Assembly (NCBI RefSeq): GCF_004521985.1
Contig: NZ_SBHZ01000022.1
Coordinates: 18,204 to 82,203 of the forward strand
Direction: 5' to 3'
DNA from: Ectopseudomonas khazarica
Lineage (GTDB): Bacteria > Pseudomonadota > Gammaproteobacteria > Pseudomonadales > Pseudomonadaceae
DNA length: 64,000 bases
Both the position numbers and the translations under genes were made by a program. The notes under the pieces are model-generated. The model was not told the DNA's origin and ran no database searches. It was given only the letters and a program-made list of their open reading frames with translations. Below, in pieces: positions 36,869-47,362 of the stretch; position 1 is the stretch's first letter; every line of letters starts with the position of its first letter.

Positions 36869-39190
36869 ATGCACCGCCTAGTCCGTCGCTGGCTCCTGAT
36901 TTTTCTGCTGCCCCTGGCCCTGCTCTGGCTCGCCGACCAGTTGTTCCCGCTGCCCTTGCCCGAGGACGATCTGGCCCGTGTGGTGCTGGCCGAGGATGGC
37001 ACGCCGCTGTGGCGCTTCGCTGACCATGACGGCGTGTGGCGCTACCCGGTGACGCCGGACGAGGTCTCACCCTACTACCTGGAGGCCTTGCTGACCTACG
37101 AGGACCGCTGGTTTCGCCAGCACCCCGGGGTGAATCCGCTGGCGCTGGCACGGGCGGCCTGGCAGAACCTGACGGGTGGGCGCGTGGTGTCCGGCGGCAG
37201 CACGCTGTCGATGCAGGTCGCGCGTCTGCTCGACCCGCACAGTCGCGATCTGCCCGGCAAGTTCAAGCAGCTGTGGCGTACCGCACAGCTGGAGTGGCAC
37301 CTGTCCAAGGACGAGATCCTCGCCCTTTACCTGAACCGGGCGCCGTTCGGCGGCACCTTGCAGGGGGTGGCGGCGGCGAGCTGGAGTTACCTGGGCAAGC
37401 CGCCGAGCCAGCTGACCCGCGCCGAGGCGGCCCTGCTCGCGGTACTGCCGCAGGCGCCCAGCCGGCTGCGCCCGGACCGCCATCCGCAGCGCGCCCAGGC
37501 CGCACGTGACAAGGTGCTGCGCCGCCTGGGCGAGTTCCAGGTGTGGCCACAGGCGCAGGTGGACGAGGCGCTGGAGGAGCCGGTGTTCCTGGCCCCGCGC
37601 CGCGAGCCGAGCCTGGCGCCGCTGCTGGCCAGGCGCCTGAATCGCGCCGGCAGCCCGCCGCTGATCCGCACCACGCTCGACGCCGGCCTACAGCTGCGCC
37701 TGGAAGACCTGCTGCTGGGCTGGCGCGCGCGTCTGCCCGAGCGCACCTCGGCGGCGATCCTGGTGGTCGAGCATCCGAGCATGGCCGTGCGTGCCTACCT
37801 GGGTTCGGTGGACATCGGCGATACCGCGCGCTTCGGTCATGTCGACATGGTTCGAGCGCTGCGTTCGCCCGGCTCGACGCTGAAACCCTTCCTCTATGGC
37901 ATGGCGCTGGATGCGGGGCTGATCCATTCCGAGTCGCTGTTGCAGGACGTGCCGCGCCATTACGGCGACTACCGTCCCGGCAACTTCGCTGCGGGCTTCA
38001 TCGGCCCGGTGTCGGCCAGCGAGGCGCTGGCCACGTCGCTCAACCTGCCTGCCGTGCAACTGCTCGAAGCCTATGGGCCGAAGCGTTTTGCCGGCGAGCT
38101 GCGCGGTGCTGGCGTGCCGATCCGCCTGCCGCCGCTGGCCGAGCCGAACCTGGCGCTGATTCTCGGCGGTGGTGGGGCGCGACTGGAGTCCCTGGTGGCC
38201 GGCTACAGCGCCTTCGCCCGCGGCGGTATGGCCGCCAAACCGCGTTTGCAGCCCGGCGATGTGCTGCGTGAGCGACGCCTGCTGTCCCCGGGGGCGGCCT
38301 GGATCATCCGCCGTATTCTCAGCGGCCAGGCCCGTCCCGACCGCGACCCGCGTGCCTACCTGGCGCAGCGCCCGACGCTGGCCTGGAAGACCGGCACCAG
38401 CTACGGTTTTCGCGATGCCTGGGCCATCGGCGTCGGTCCGCGTCACCTGATCGGTGTGTGGATCGGTCGTCCCGACGGTACGCCGGTGCCCGGCCAGTTC
38501 GGCCTGGCCTCTGCCGCGCCGCTGCTGCTGCAGGTGCATGATCTGCTGGTCAACCGTGACAGCCAGCGCGGCATCGCCGTGCCGCCCGATCCGCAGCCGG
38601 CCGAGGTCGGTGTCGCCGCCGTCTGCTGGCCACTGGGGCAGCCGATGAGCAAGGACGATCCCAACTGCCGGCGCCTGCGTTTCGCCTGGACGCTGGAGGG
38701 CACCACGCCACCGACCCTGCTGGCGGCCGATCAGCCGCTGGGCAGCGGCCTGCGCGAGCGCTACTGGGTCAACGCCCAGGGCCAGCGCGTCGGCCCCGGT
38801 TGTGCGGGGGCCGAGGCGCGGGAACTGGACCTGTGGCCGGCGCCGCTGGAGCCCTGGTTGCCACGCCGCGAACGGCGCAGTGCGCGGTTGCCGGGCGTGG
38901 ATGCCGATTGCCCGCCGCCGCCGCGCAACCAGGCGGCGCCGCTGTCCATCGTCGGTGTGCGCGACGGTGACCGCCTGCGCAGGCCGCAGGGCAACCATGA
39001 ACCACTGCGCCTGAGCCTCTCGGCCCTGGGCGGCAGTGGTCGACGCTGGTGGTTCCTCGACGGTCGACCGCTTGGTGACAGCGCGATGGACGCGACCTTC
39101 AGCCAGGTCTTCGACAGCGGTCGGCATCAGCTCAGCGTGCTCGACGACGGTGGCCAGACCGCTCGTCTGGAATTCAGCGTCGCCCCCTGA
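36869..39190 (+). CDS. pbpC: Penicillin-binding protein 1C
   Basis: A 773-aa bifunctional peptidoglycan synthase: N-terminal anchor helix (RWLLIFLLPLALLWLADQL), glycosyltransferase 51 domain with catalytic Glu near 78 (TYEDRWFRQHPG) and GGSTLSMQVAR, transpeptidase with SxxK at 336-339 (SPGSTLKPF) and KTG at 507, and a C-terminal BiPBP-type domain. Usual partner of YfhM. ATG 36869 is chosen over TTG 36863 because of the purine-rich site seven bases upstream. Intact and normal length. Confidence 0.93.
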   Translation: MHRLVRRWLLIFLLPLALLWLADQLFPLPLPEDDLARVVLAEDGTPLWRFADHDGVWRYPVTPDEVSPYYLEALLTYEDRWFRQHPGVNPLALARAAWQNLTGGRVVSGGSTLSMQVARLLDPHSRDLPGKFKQLWRTAQLEWHLSKDEILALYLNRAPFGGTLQGVAAASWSYLGKPPSQLTRAEAALLAVLPQAPSRLRPDRHPQRAQAARDKVLRRLGEFQVWPQAQVDEALEEPVFLAPRREPSLAPLLARRLNRAGSPPLIRTTLDAGLQLRLEDLLLGWRARLPERTSAAILVVEHPSMAVRAYLGSVDIGDTARFGHVDMVRALRSPGSTLKPFLYGMALDAGLIHSESLLQDVPRHYGDYRPGNFAAGFIGPVSASEALATSLNLPAVQLLEAYGPKRFAGELRGAGVPIRLPPLAEPNLALILGGGGARLESLVAGYSAFARGGMAAKPRLQPGDVLRERRLLSPGAAWIIRRILSGQARPDRDPRAYLAQRPTLAWKTGTSYGFRDAWAIGVGPRHLIGVWIGRPDGTPVPGQFGLASAAPLLLQVHDLLVNRDSQRGIAVPPDPQPAEVGVAAVCWPLGQPMSKDDPNCRRLRFAWTLEGTTPPTLLAADQPLGSGLRERYWVNAQGQRVGPGCAGAEARELDLWPAPLEPWLPRRERRSARLPGVDADCPPPPRNQAAPLSIVGVRDGDRLRRPQGNHEPLRLSLSALGGSGRRWWFLDGRPLGDSAMDATFSQVFDSGRHQLSVLDDGGQTARLEFSVAP

Positions 39191-39285
39191 GTGCGCCCCG
39201 CGCCGCGCAGGCAGGCGCCGGCCGCTCTGCGTGGGCGCCTGGCCGAGCGCCGCGGACGGCGCGAGTAAAGTCCGGGCCGGCGCCG

Positions 39286-39304
39286 CCGATAGGACATCTA
39301 TCGG
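39286..39304. promoter_or_regulatory. Palindrome upstream of the chemoreceptor
   Basis: CCGATAG-GACAT-CTATCGG is a perfect seven-base dyad about 80 bases before the chemoreceptor start. A TACAAT hexamer lies downstream near 39323. It may be an operator or the terminator-like end of pbpC; no T run follows. Confidence 0.4.
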
Positions 39305-39382
39305 TCACTGATTTGCAATATGTGTACAATTTTGTATCCAATTGCTCGGTCGAGCTCAGAACCACCTCCGGGAGAACCCTCC

Positions 39383-41314
39383 ATGCGTCTCTGGCAACGC
39401 AGTATCCAGTGGCAGTTGATCCTCAGCATGGGCGCCGCTCTGCTGGCCAGCATCCTGATCGTCGTCGGCATCTACTCGGCGGTGGTCAATCGCCTGACCG
39501 AGCGCTACCTGATCGAAGAGGCGCTGCCCGCACGGGTTCTGGCGATACGCAACGACCTGGAGCGGGTGCTGACCGCGCCGATCACCGCCAATGCCTCGAT
39601 CGCCGAGAACAGCCTGGTGCAGGACTGGCTGGCCGCCGGCGAGGACGCGACCCGGCGCGACGAGTTCGCCCGCTACCTCGAGGGTGTGCGCGCTCAGCAG
39701 AACGCCATGACCACTTCCATCGTCGCCCTCGCCAGCGGCAACTACACCACCGGTGAAGGGCTGATGCGCACCCTCGACCGCAGCCAGACGGAGAACCAGT
39801 GGTTCTATCGCCTGGTCGACAGCGACCGCGACCGGGCGCTGGAGATCGACATCGACAAGACCACGCGCCTGCCCACGCTGTTCATCAACCAGCGCATCAA
39901 GCAGGGCGGCAAGACCCTGGGCGTCTCTGGGCTCGGCTACAGCCTGGCGGACATGTCGAAGATGATCAGCGAGTTCCACTTCGGCGAGCGTGGCCAGGTG
40001 TTCCTCGTCGACGGCCAGGGCAGCGTCAAGGTGCATCCGCGCTCGGAGCTGAGCGGCAGCGGCAAGCTGAGCGAACTCTTCGGTGCCGACGCCGCTCGCC
40101 AGGTCCTGGCCGGCGACAGCCACGCGGTACGTTTCGAGCGTGATGGCGAGACCTTTCTCGCGGTGGCGCAGAAGTTCGCCAGCATCGACTGGCTGCTGGT
40201 CAGCGAGGTGCCGGAGGCGGAAGTCTATGCCGAGGCGCGGCAGGCACTGTGGGTGACCAGCCTGATCGGCGTCGCCGTGGCGCTGCTGTTCCTCGGCCTG
40301 GTGGTGCTGCTGGCGCGTGGGCTGGTGCGGCCGATTCGTCAGGTGACTCAGGCGCTGGTGGAAATCGGCGGTGGCGGTGGTGACCTGACCCGTCGTCTCG
40401 ATGAGTCGAGGGCCGATGAGCTGGGTGATCTGGCGCGCGGCTTCAACCGTTTTCTCGCCAGCCAGCGCGACCTGATCGGTGACGTGCTGGCGACCAGCGA
40501 GCGCCTGCGCACGGCGGTCGGCCAGGTGACGCGGGTGGTGGAGAACACGGCCGGGCGCGCCGGCCAGCAGCAGGAAATGACCGACATGGTGGCCACCGCC
40601 GTGCATGAGATGGGCCTCACCGTGCAGGAGATCGCGCGCAACGCCAGCAGCGCCGCGCAGTCCTCGCATGCCGCGCGTGACGAGGCGCAGGGTGCGCGCC
40701 AGGTGGTCGGGCAGTCCATCGCCCATATCGAGCGGATGTCGGCGGACATTGGCAGCGCTGCCGAGGCGGTCACGGAACTGGCCGACCAGGTGGCTTCCAT
40801 CGATCAGGTGCTGGCGGTGATCCGCGGGATTTCCGAGCAGACCAACCTGCTCGCGCTCAACGCCGCCATCGAGGCCGCACGCGCTGGCGAGATGGGCCGT
40901 GGCTTCGCGGTGGTCGCCGATGAAGTGCGTACCCTGGCCAGCCGCACCCAGGCCTCGACCGATGAAATCCAGCAGATGATCCAGCGCCTCAAACAGGGCG
41001 CCGAGACGGCGGTCAGCTCCATGCATGCGGGACAGGCGGCGACCAGCACCGGCGTCGAGTCCAGCCAGCGCACCGGCCAGTCGCTGGGGGCGATCACCGA
41101 ACAGGTCGAGCGCATCAGCGACATGAACACCCAGGTGGCGGCCGCGACCGAGGAGCAGAGCTCGGTGACCGAGGAGATCAACCGCAACGTGCAGGGCATC
41201 GCCGACCTGGCGCATGCCACCGCCGGTGAAGTCCGTGCCTGTCGCGAGGATTGTCAGACCCTCAGCCGCCTGGCCGACGACCTGACGGGGCAGATGGGCA
41301 AGTTCAGGCTCTGA
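39383..41314 (+). CDS. Methyl-accepting chemotaxis protein with Cache-type sensor
   Basis: A 643-aa chemoreceptor: helix 1 at ~10-34, a periplasmic sensor (~38-285) with the look of a Cache domain (LPTLFINQRIKQGG and GERGQVFLVDGQGSVKVHP), helix 2 at ~290-312, HAMP (~313-365), and a methyl-accepting domain with tip EQTNLLALNAAIEAARAGEM. The ligand is unknown. ATG 39383 follows a CGGGAG ribosome site. Its stop overlaps the convergent GGDEF gene by eleven bases. Confidence 0.9.
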   Translation: MRLWQRSIQWQLILSMGAALLASILIVVGIYSAVVNRLTERYLIEEALPARVLAIRNDLERVLTAPITANASIAENSLVQDWLAAGEDATRRDEFARYLEGVRAQQNAMTTSIVALASGNYTTGEGLMRTLDRSQTENQWFYRLVDSDRDRALEIDIDKTTRLPTLFINQRIKQGGKTLGVSGLGYSLADMSKMISEFHFGERGQVFLVDGQGSVKVHPRSELSGSGKLSELFGADAARQVLAGDSHAVRFERDGETFLAVAQKFASIDWLLVSEVPEAEVYAEARQALWVTSLIGVAVALLFLGLVVLLARGLVRPIRQVTQALVEIGGGGGDLTRRLDESRADELGDLARGFNRFLASQRDLIGDVLATSERLRTAVGQVTRVVENTAGRAGQQQEMTDMVATAVHEMGLTVQEIARNASSAAQSSHAARDEAQGARQVVGQSIAHIERMSADIGSAAEAVTELADQVASIDQVLAVIRGISEQTNLLALNAAIEAARAGEMGRGFAVVADEVRTLASRTQASTDEIQQMIQRLKQGAETAVSSMHAGQAATSTGVESSQRTGQSLGAITEQVERISDMNTQVAAATEEQSSVTEEINRNVQGIADLAHATAGEVRACREDCQTLSRLADDLTGQMGKFRL

Positions 41315-42440
41315 CCGGCTCGGCCGAGACCAGGCGGTTGCGGCCTTCGCGCTTGGCCCGGTACAGCGCGCTGTCGACGCGACGGAAGAAGGCGTCTGCA
41401 TCGCTGTCGTGGCGGCTGTTGAAGCAGCCGACGCCGAGGCTGGTGGTCAGCACCAGGCGTTGTCCGGGCAGCTCCAGGCCTTCCTCCTCCAGCTTGCGCC
41501 GGAAGTGCTCCGCCAGGTCCCAGGCCTGTGCCAGGCTCGTACCCGGCAGCAGCACGCCGAACTCCTCGCCACCCAGACGCAGCAGGGCATCGGCATCGCG
41601 TCGGAAGACCCGGCGCATGCGTTCGGCGAAGGCAGTCAGGCAGGCATCGCCACTGGCATGGCCGTGTTCGTCGTTGACCTGCTTGAAGAAGTCGATGTCC
41701 AGCAACACCAGCGACAGCGGTTCGCCCTGGCGTATGGCATTGGCCACCAGGCTGGGGAACAGATTGTTGAACTGATAGCGGTTGCCCAGTTGCGTCAGGC
41801 TGTCGGTACGGCTGAGCAGGTCGAGCTGGCGCTGCTGATCCAGGAGTTTCAGTTCCAGCTCCAGCGTGGCGCGGTACTCACGGTGATTGCGCCCCAGCAC
41901 CAGGACCAGATAGCCCAGGTAGAAGAGCAGGGTGATCAGCACGGCGTGGCGCTCGTCCCAGTTCGACGCCATCACGGCGAGCCCTGGCAGGTAGAGCAGG
42001 ATCAGCGCCAGCAGGGCACGTCTGTAGCGCATGGCGAAGTTGAAGGTCATCGCTGTGCTGAAGGCCACGGTGGCGAGCGTGGCGATCAGTTCCGAGCCGT
42101 CGTAGGCGTCGCTGTAGAGCGCCAGGGCGTGCGCCTGGCCCCAGCAGAACGCCGTCAGCAGAATCAGCCCCCAGTGACGATCCAGCCAGTGTTTCAGCTG
42201 CTGCGGATCGTCGATCGCGTTGGGGCGATGCAGCAGCCGGGCGATCAGCAATCCGGCGAACAGGCAGCTGCCCAGCACGCCACTGACGACGACACCTGCC
42301 GGAGAGGCGCTGAATATCCAGGTCAGCAGCCAGGCGAGCAGGTAGAAGAGTCCGCCCACGCGGGTGCGGATGCGCGTGTCGTCCACTTCGCGCCACAGCG
42401 CGAAGGTCGTTGGCTGGCGCGGTACTTCGGCGTCGGTCAT
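41304..42440 (-). CDS. Membrane-bound diguanylate cyclase
   Basis: A 378-aa c-di-GMP synthase. The N-terminal half has about five or six membrane helices (~27-185) of a MASE-like type with no recognised ligand; a short coiled linker leads to a GGDEF domain with intact GGEEF (~290-294) and an RxxD inhibitory site (RDAD) five residues before it. ATG 42440 (MTDAEVPRQPTTFALWRE) is preferred over 42521. Tail-to-tail overlap with the chemoreceptor means the two transcripts share eleven antisense bases. Confidence 0.87.
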   Translation of the reverse strand: MTDAEVPRQPTTFALWREVDDTRIRTRVGGLFYLLAWLLTWIFSASPAGVVVSGVLGSCLFAGLLIARLLHRPNAIDDPQQLKHWLDRHWGLILLTAFCWGQAHALALYSDAYDGSELIATLATVAFSTAMTFNFAMRYRRALLALILLYLPGLAVMASNWDERHAVLITLLFYLGYLVLVLGRNHREYRATLELELKLLDQQRQLDLLSRTDSLTQLGNRYQFNNLFPSLVANAIRQGEPLSLVLLDIDFFKQVNDEHGHASGDACLTAFAERMRRVFRRDADALLRLGGEEFGVLLPGTSLAQAWDLAEHFRRKLEEEGLELPGQRLVLTTSLGVGCFNSRHDSDADAFFRRVDSALYRAKREGRNRLVSAEPVRA

Positions 42441-42730
42441 TTCTCTGCTTGGGCCTCGCTGGAGAGGTCGGTGCCCTCTCCTGGAGTTTTTGTGATCACA
42501 GAAGCCAGTTCGCCAGAGCATAGCGCTTTTTACGGGGAGATGAGTGTCGAATCGCCACTACTGTGTGCCGCCTGTCGTTGCCGACCCCGGCGGGCAATGT
42601 CCCGTTACGTTTGCCTGCCCCTGGCGGAAGAACCCGTGGGTGTTCGTCGCAGTCGGAGACTGCACTGCGCACGATTGCAACAAAACGGGCGCAGGCTGTC
42701 GTTCATCCACCTTCATGCGAGCGCTCTGCG

Positions 42731-43669
42731 ATGTTGTCCGCTGCCAAGGGGATGCTTGGAAAGCTTCCTGTCCTCAGCCCATGGAAATGGGCGCTGTTGC
42801 TGGCCTTGCTGCTGGCGACCTATTCCCTGCGTCTGCTGCATCTCGATGAGCGGCTGTACTTCTGGATCAAGACCTCCTGGCATGAGGATGCCTGGGAGCA
42901 TCGCAGCCTGTGGTTGCCCGAATACCGGGTGGCGATCGACGCCAAGCCGGTCGCCGGTGTCGGCAACAACTTCTCCGGGCTCAGCTTCGATGATGATCGC
43001 CAGCAGATCTGGGCGGTGGTCAACAACCCGGAGCAACTGCTGCGGCTGTCGCCTGAAGGCGAGCTGATCGCACGCTACCCGCTCGAAGGTTTCGAGGATG
43101 TCGAGGGCGTGACCTACCTGGGCGACGACCTCTTGCTGCTGGCCGAGGAGCGCAAGCACGCGCTGGTCGCCGTCGCCGTTCCAACGCAACCTGGAGGCGC
43201 GATTCGCCGCACGCAGCATCGGGCGCTGACGCTGAGCATCGACCAGGGAGGAAACCAGGGCTTCGAGGGCCTTGGCTACGACCGCGCCGGCGATCGCCTG
43301 TTCGTGGTCAAGGAGCATTCGCCACGCAAGCTCTACGAGGTCAGGGGGCTCAAGAGCAGCCTGCAGGGCCGCTTCAACCTGGAAGTGATCGACCGCCAGG
43401 CCTGGATCGACCAGAAGATCTTCGCCAGCGACCTGTCGTCGGTGCATTTCGACGAGCGCACCGGTCACCTGGTGTTGCTGAGCGACGAGTCGAAGCTGCT
43501 GATCGAACTCGGCCAGGATGGCCGGCTGATCAGCTTCCGTTCGCTGCTGCGAGGCTTTGCCGGCCTGCACAGCAGCGTGCCGCAGGCCGAGGGCGTGACG
43601 TTCGATGGCCAGGGCAATCTCTACCTGGCCAGCGAACCCAATCTGTTCTATCGCCTGCAGCGCCGCTGA
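42731..43669 (+). CDS. SdiA-regulated-domain (YjiK-like) protein
   Basis: A 312-aa protein with an N-terminal membrane anchor (WALLLALLLATYSLRLLHL) followed by a predicted extracytoplasmic beta-propeller of the SdiA-regulated/YjiK family (NNFSGLSFDDDRQQIWAVVN, VEGVTYLGDDLLLLAEER). Function unknown. The start is uncertain: the frame is open from 42563; ATG 42731 and ATG 42752 both precede the anchor. The upstream 290 bases (42441-42730) hold no other gene that I can support. Ends one base before the convergent YdcZ-like gene. Confidence 0.82.
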   Translation: MLSAAKGMLGKLPVLSPWKWALLLALLLATYSLRLLHLDERLYFWIKTSWHEDAWEHRSLWLPEYRVAIDAKPVAGVGNNFSGLSFDDDRQQIWAVVNNPEQLLRLSPEGELIARYPLEGFEDVEGVTYLGDDLLLLAEERKHALVAVAVPTQPGGAIRRTQHRALTLSIDQGGNQGFEGLGYDRAGDRLFVVKEHSPRKLYEVRGLKSSLQGRFNLEVIDRQAWIDQKIFASDLSSVHFDERTGHLVLLSDESKLLIELGQDGRLISFRSLLRGFAGLHSSVPQAEGVTFDGQGNLYLASEPNLFYRLQRR

Positions 43670-43670
43670 C

Positions 43671-44120
43671 TCAGCCGCGGCGGATCATCCAGATACCGGC
43701 GACGATCAGCAGCAGGCCTGCCACCTTGCCGAAGGTGATCGGCGACTCGCGAAACCCAGCCCAGCCGAAATGGTCGAGGGTGATGGCCATGGCCAACTGG
43801 CCGGCGATCACCAGCACCATGAACAGCAGGGCGCCGACGCGGGGGCCGGCGAAGGCGGCGGTGGCGATGAAGAAGGCGCCGAGCAGGCCGCCACTCCAGT
43901 GCCACCAGGTCAGCTCCTTGAGCAGGCCCAGGCCGGGCAGCTCGCGCTGGCTCAGGGTCATCAGCAGCAGCGCCAGGGTGCCGACGGCGAAGGAGATCAG
44001 CGCGGCGGCGAATACGCTGGACAGATGGCGGGCGAGCTGGCCGTTGATGCCGGCCTGCAGCGGCAGCACGGCGCCGGCCAGAAAGGGCAGGGCGAGCAGC
44101 CATCCGCTGACTTGATTCAT
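43671..44120 (-). CDS. YdcZ/DUF606-type DMT membrane protein
   Basis: A 149-aa protein with five hydrophobic segments, of the small DMT-superfamily group (DUF606/YdcZ). Typical opening LPFLAGAVLPLQAGINGQLA and ending TFGKVAGLLLIVAGIWMIRR. Members are predicted transporters; substrate unknown. ATG 44120 gives the family N-terminus; the longer frame to 44429 adds unconserved Arg-rich sequence. Confidence 0.87.
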   Translation of the reverse strand: MNQVSGWLLALPFLAGAVLPLQAGINGQLARHLSSVFAAALISFAVGTLALLLMTLSQRELPGLGLLKELTWWHWSGGLLGAFFIATAAFAGPRVGALLFMVLVIAGQLAMAITLDHFGWAGFRESPITFGKVAGLLLIVAGIWMIRRG

Positions 44121-44280
44121 GGGAGCACTCCAGAGGCAGGGAAAGGGCGCCATTATGACGCGCCGGCGCACCCGCGCCGCTATCCGACGAGGCGCCTGGC
44201 GAAGCCGGAGGCTTCGGCTAGGCTTGAATGCGATGCGCCCGGCAACGCACCGGGCGTCAGCCTGATTCGGAGAACCCACG

Positions 44281-47200
44281 ATGGACATGAACCGTCGACA
44301 GTTCTTCAAGGTCTGCGGTGTAGGCCTTGGAGCATCGAGCCTGGCGGCTCTGGGGGTCGCGCCCCCGGATGCCTTCGCCGACCAGGTGCGACATTTCAAA
44401 CTGACCAGTACCACCGAAACGCGCAACACCTGCCCTTACTGCTCGGTCGGCTGCGGCCTGATCATGTACAGCCAGGGCGATGCGGCGAAGAACGTGGCGC
44501 AGAACATCATCCATATCGAAGGGGACGCCGACCATCCGGTCAACCGCGGCACCCTCTGCCCGAAAGGCGCAGGCCTGCTGGACTTCGTCCACAGCCCCAA
44601 TCGCCTCAAGTACCCGCAAGTGCGCGAAGCCGGCTCCAGCGAGTGGAAGCGCATCGACTGGGACCAGGCGCTGGACCGCATCGCCCGGCACATGAAGGCC
44701 GACCGCGACGCCAATTTCATCGAGAAGAACGAGCAGGGGCAGACGGTCAACCGCTGGCTCAGCACGGGCTTCCTGGCCGCCTCTGCGTCGAGCAACGAGG
44801 CCGGCTACATCACCCACAAGGTGGTGCGTTCACTCGGCATACTGGGGTTCGATAACCAGGCACGTGTCTGACACGGCCCGACGGTGGCAAGTCTTGCCCC
44901 GACGTTTGGCCGCGGCGCCATGACCAACCACTGGGTCGACATCAAGAATGCCGATCTGGTCCTGATCATGGGCGGCAATGCCGCCGAGGCTCACCCCTGC
45001 GGGTTCAAGTGGGTGACCGAAGCCAAGGCGCACAACCAGGCCAAGCTGGTGGTGGTCGATCCGCGCTTCACCCGTTCGGCCTCGGTGGCCGACCTGTACG
45101 CGCCCATCCGCACCGGTACCGATATCGCCTTCCTCGGCGGGTTGATCAACTACCTGCTGGAGAACGACAAGATCCAGCACGAGTACGTGCGCAACTACAC
45201 CGACGTCAGCTTTGTGGTGCGCGAGGAGTTCGCCTTCGAAGATGGCATGTTCAGTGGCTACGACGCCGAGAAGCGGCGCTACGACAAGGCCAGCTGGGGC
45301 TACGAGATCGGTGAGGACGGCTATGCCGTGGTCGACCCGACCCTTAGCCACCCGCGCTGCGTGTTCAACCTGCTGAAGAAGCACTACAGCCGTTACACCC
45401 AGGACCTGGTCAGCAGCATCTGCGGCACACCCAAGGCGCAGATGCTGCAGGTGTGGGAGACCATCGCCGAGTGCTCGGCGCCGGGCAAGGTCATGACCAT
45501 CATGTACGCCCTGGGCTGGACGCAGCACTCGGTGGGCTCGCAGATGATCCGCACCGGCGCCATGCTGCAGTTGCTGCTGGGCAACATCGGCATGCCCGGC
45601 GGTGGCATGAACGCCCTGCGCGGCCACTCCAACATCCAGGGGCTGACCGACCTGGGCCTGCTCTCCAACCTTCTGCCGGGCTACCTCAACCTGCCTGGCG
45701 ATGCCGAGCAGGACTATGCCGCCTACATCGCCAAGCGCGCGCCGAAGCCGCTGCGGCCGGGGCAGCTGTCCTACTGGCAGAACTACGAGAAGTTCCACGT
45801 CAGCCTGATGAAGGCCTGGTACGGCAAGAACGCCACGGCCGAGAACAACTGGGGCTACGACTGGCTGCCGAAGCTGGACATTCCCGGTTACGACGTGCTC
45901 AAGGTCTTCGACATGATGTACCAGGGCAAGGTCAACGGTTACTTCTGCCAGGGCTTCAACCCGATCGCCTCGTTCCCCAACAAGGCCAAGGTCGGCGCGG
46001 CGCTGGGCAAGCTCAAGTACCTGGTGGTCATGGACCCCCTGGCCACCGAGACCTCGGAGTTCTGGAAGCACGTCGACGAGTTCAACGATGTCGACAGCGC
46101 CAGCATCCAGACCGAGGTGTTCCGCCTGCCCACCACCTGCTTCGCCGAAGAGGACGGTTCGCTGGTCAACAGCGGGCGCTGGCTGCAGTGGCACTGGAAG
46201 GGCGCCGAGCCGCCCGGCCAGGCCCGCACCGACATCGCCATCATGGCCGGGCTCTACCACCGCCTGCGCGGGCTGTACGCGAAGGAAGGCGGAGCCTTCC
46301 CCGCGCCCATCCTCAACCTCGACTGGTCGTACCTGAAACCCGACGAACCCGGCCCGGACGAGCTGGCCCGCGAGTTCAACGGCAAGGCCCTGAGCGACCT
46401 GACCGACCCGGCCAGCGGCGCGCTGCTGGTCAAGGGCGGTGAGCAACTGTCCGGCTTCGCCCAGTTGCGCGCCGACGGCAGCACCGCCAGTGGCTGCTGG
46501 CTGTTCTGCGGTTCGTGGACCGCGCAGGGCAACCAGATGGCGCGGCGCGACAACGCCGACCCCTATGGCATGGGCCAGACCCTCGGCTGGGCCTGGTCGT
46601 GGCCGGCCAACCGGCGGATTCTCTACAACCGTGCCTCGGCCGATGTCAGCGGCCAGCCCTGGGATGTCGAGAAGAAACGCCTGGTGTGGTGGAACGGCAA
46701 GGCCTGGGGCGGCACCGATGTGCCCGACTTCAAGGCCGACTCGCCGCCGGATGCCGGCATGAACCCCTTCATCATGAACCCCGAGGGGGTGGCGCGCCTG
46801 TTCGCCGTGGACAAGATGGCCGAAGGGCCGTTCCCCGAGCACTACGAGCCGTTCGAGACACCCATCGGGCGCAACCCGATGCACCCGGACAACCCGGGGG
46901 CCATCAGCAATCCGGCGGCCCGGGTGTTCCAGAACGACATGGAGCTGTTCGGCAAGGCGGACGAGTTCCCCTATGCGGCGACCACCTACCGCCTCACCGA
47001 GCACTTCCACTTCTGGACCAAGCACTGCCGCCTCAATGCCATCGTCCAGCCCGAGCAGTTCGTCGAGATCGGCGAGGCGCTGGCCAGGGAACTGGGCATC
47101 GTCGCCGGCGAGCGGGTCAAGGTGTCGTCCAACCGCGGCTACATCAAGGCGGTGGCCGTGGTGACCAAGCGCATCAAACCGCTCACCGTGGATGGCAAGA

Positions 47201-47352
47201 CCGTGCACCAGGTCGGCATTCCCCTGCACTGGGGCTTCGCAGGCGTGGCGCGCAACGGCTACCTGACCAACACCCTCACGCCTTTCGTCGGCGACGGCAA
47301 CACGCAGACCCCGGAATTCAAGTCGTTCCTGGTCAACGTGGAAAAGGCATAG
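44281..47352 (+). CDS. fdnG: Formate dehydrogenase alpha subunit, selenoprotein
   Basis: Catalytic subunit of the periplasm-facing formate dehydrogenase, oxidising formate to CO2 with molybdenum bis-MGD. It is one gene of 1023 residues with an in-frame UGA at 44869-44871 (residue 197), read as selenocysteine: the flanking NQARV-U-HGPTVASLAPTFGRG is the family's active site. Tat signal RRQFFK at the N-terminus; 4Fe-4S Cys in CPYCSVGCG and GTLCPKG. Automated callers will split it at 44871. A SECIS-like hairpin follows the UGA, and fdhE, selA, selB lie downstream. Could equally be named fdoG. Confidence 0.96.
44869..44906 (+). promoter_or_regulatory. SECIS-like element at the fdnG UGA codon
   Basis: Directly after the UGA the mRNA can fold into a hairpin whose top is GGCAAGTCTTGCC (44886-44898), with a GU in the apical loop about 17 bases from the UGA. 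This is the position and shape of bacterial SECIS elements recognised by SelB. Confidence 0.75.
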
Positions 47353-47362
47353 GAGCAGCGCC

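Noticed and set aside
44281..44871. fdnG looks truncated by a stop codon, with a second gene from 44884
   Set aside because: The stop is UGA in the exact selenocysteine context (NQARV-U-HGPTVA) with a SECIS-like hairpin and selA/selB/selC in the window.
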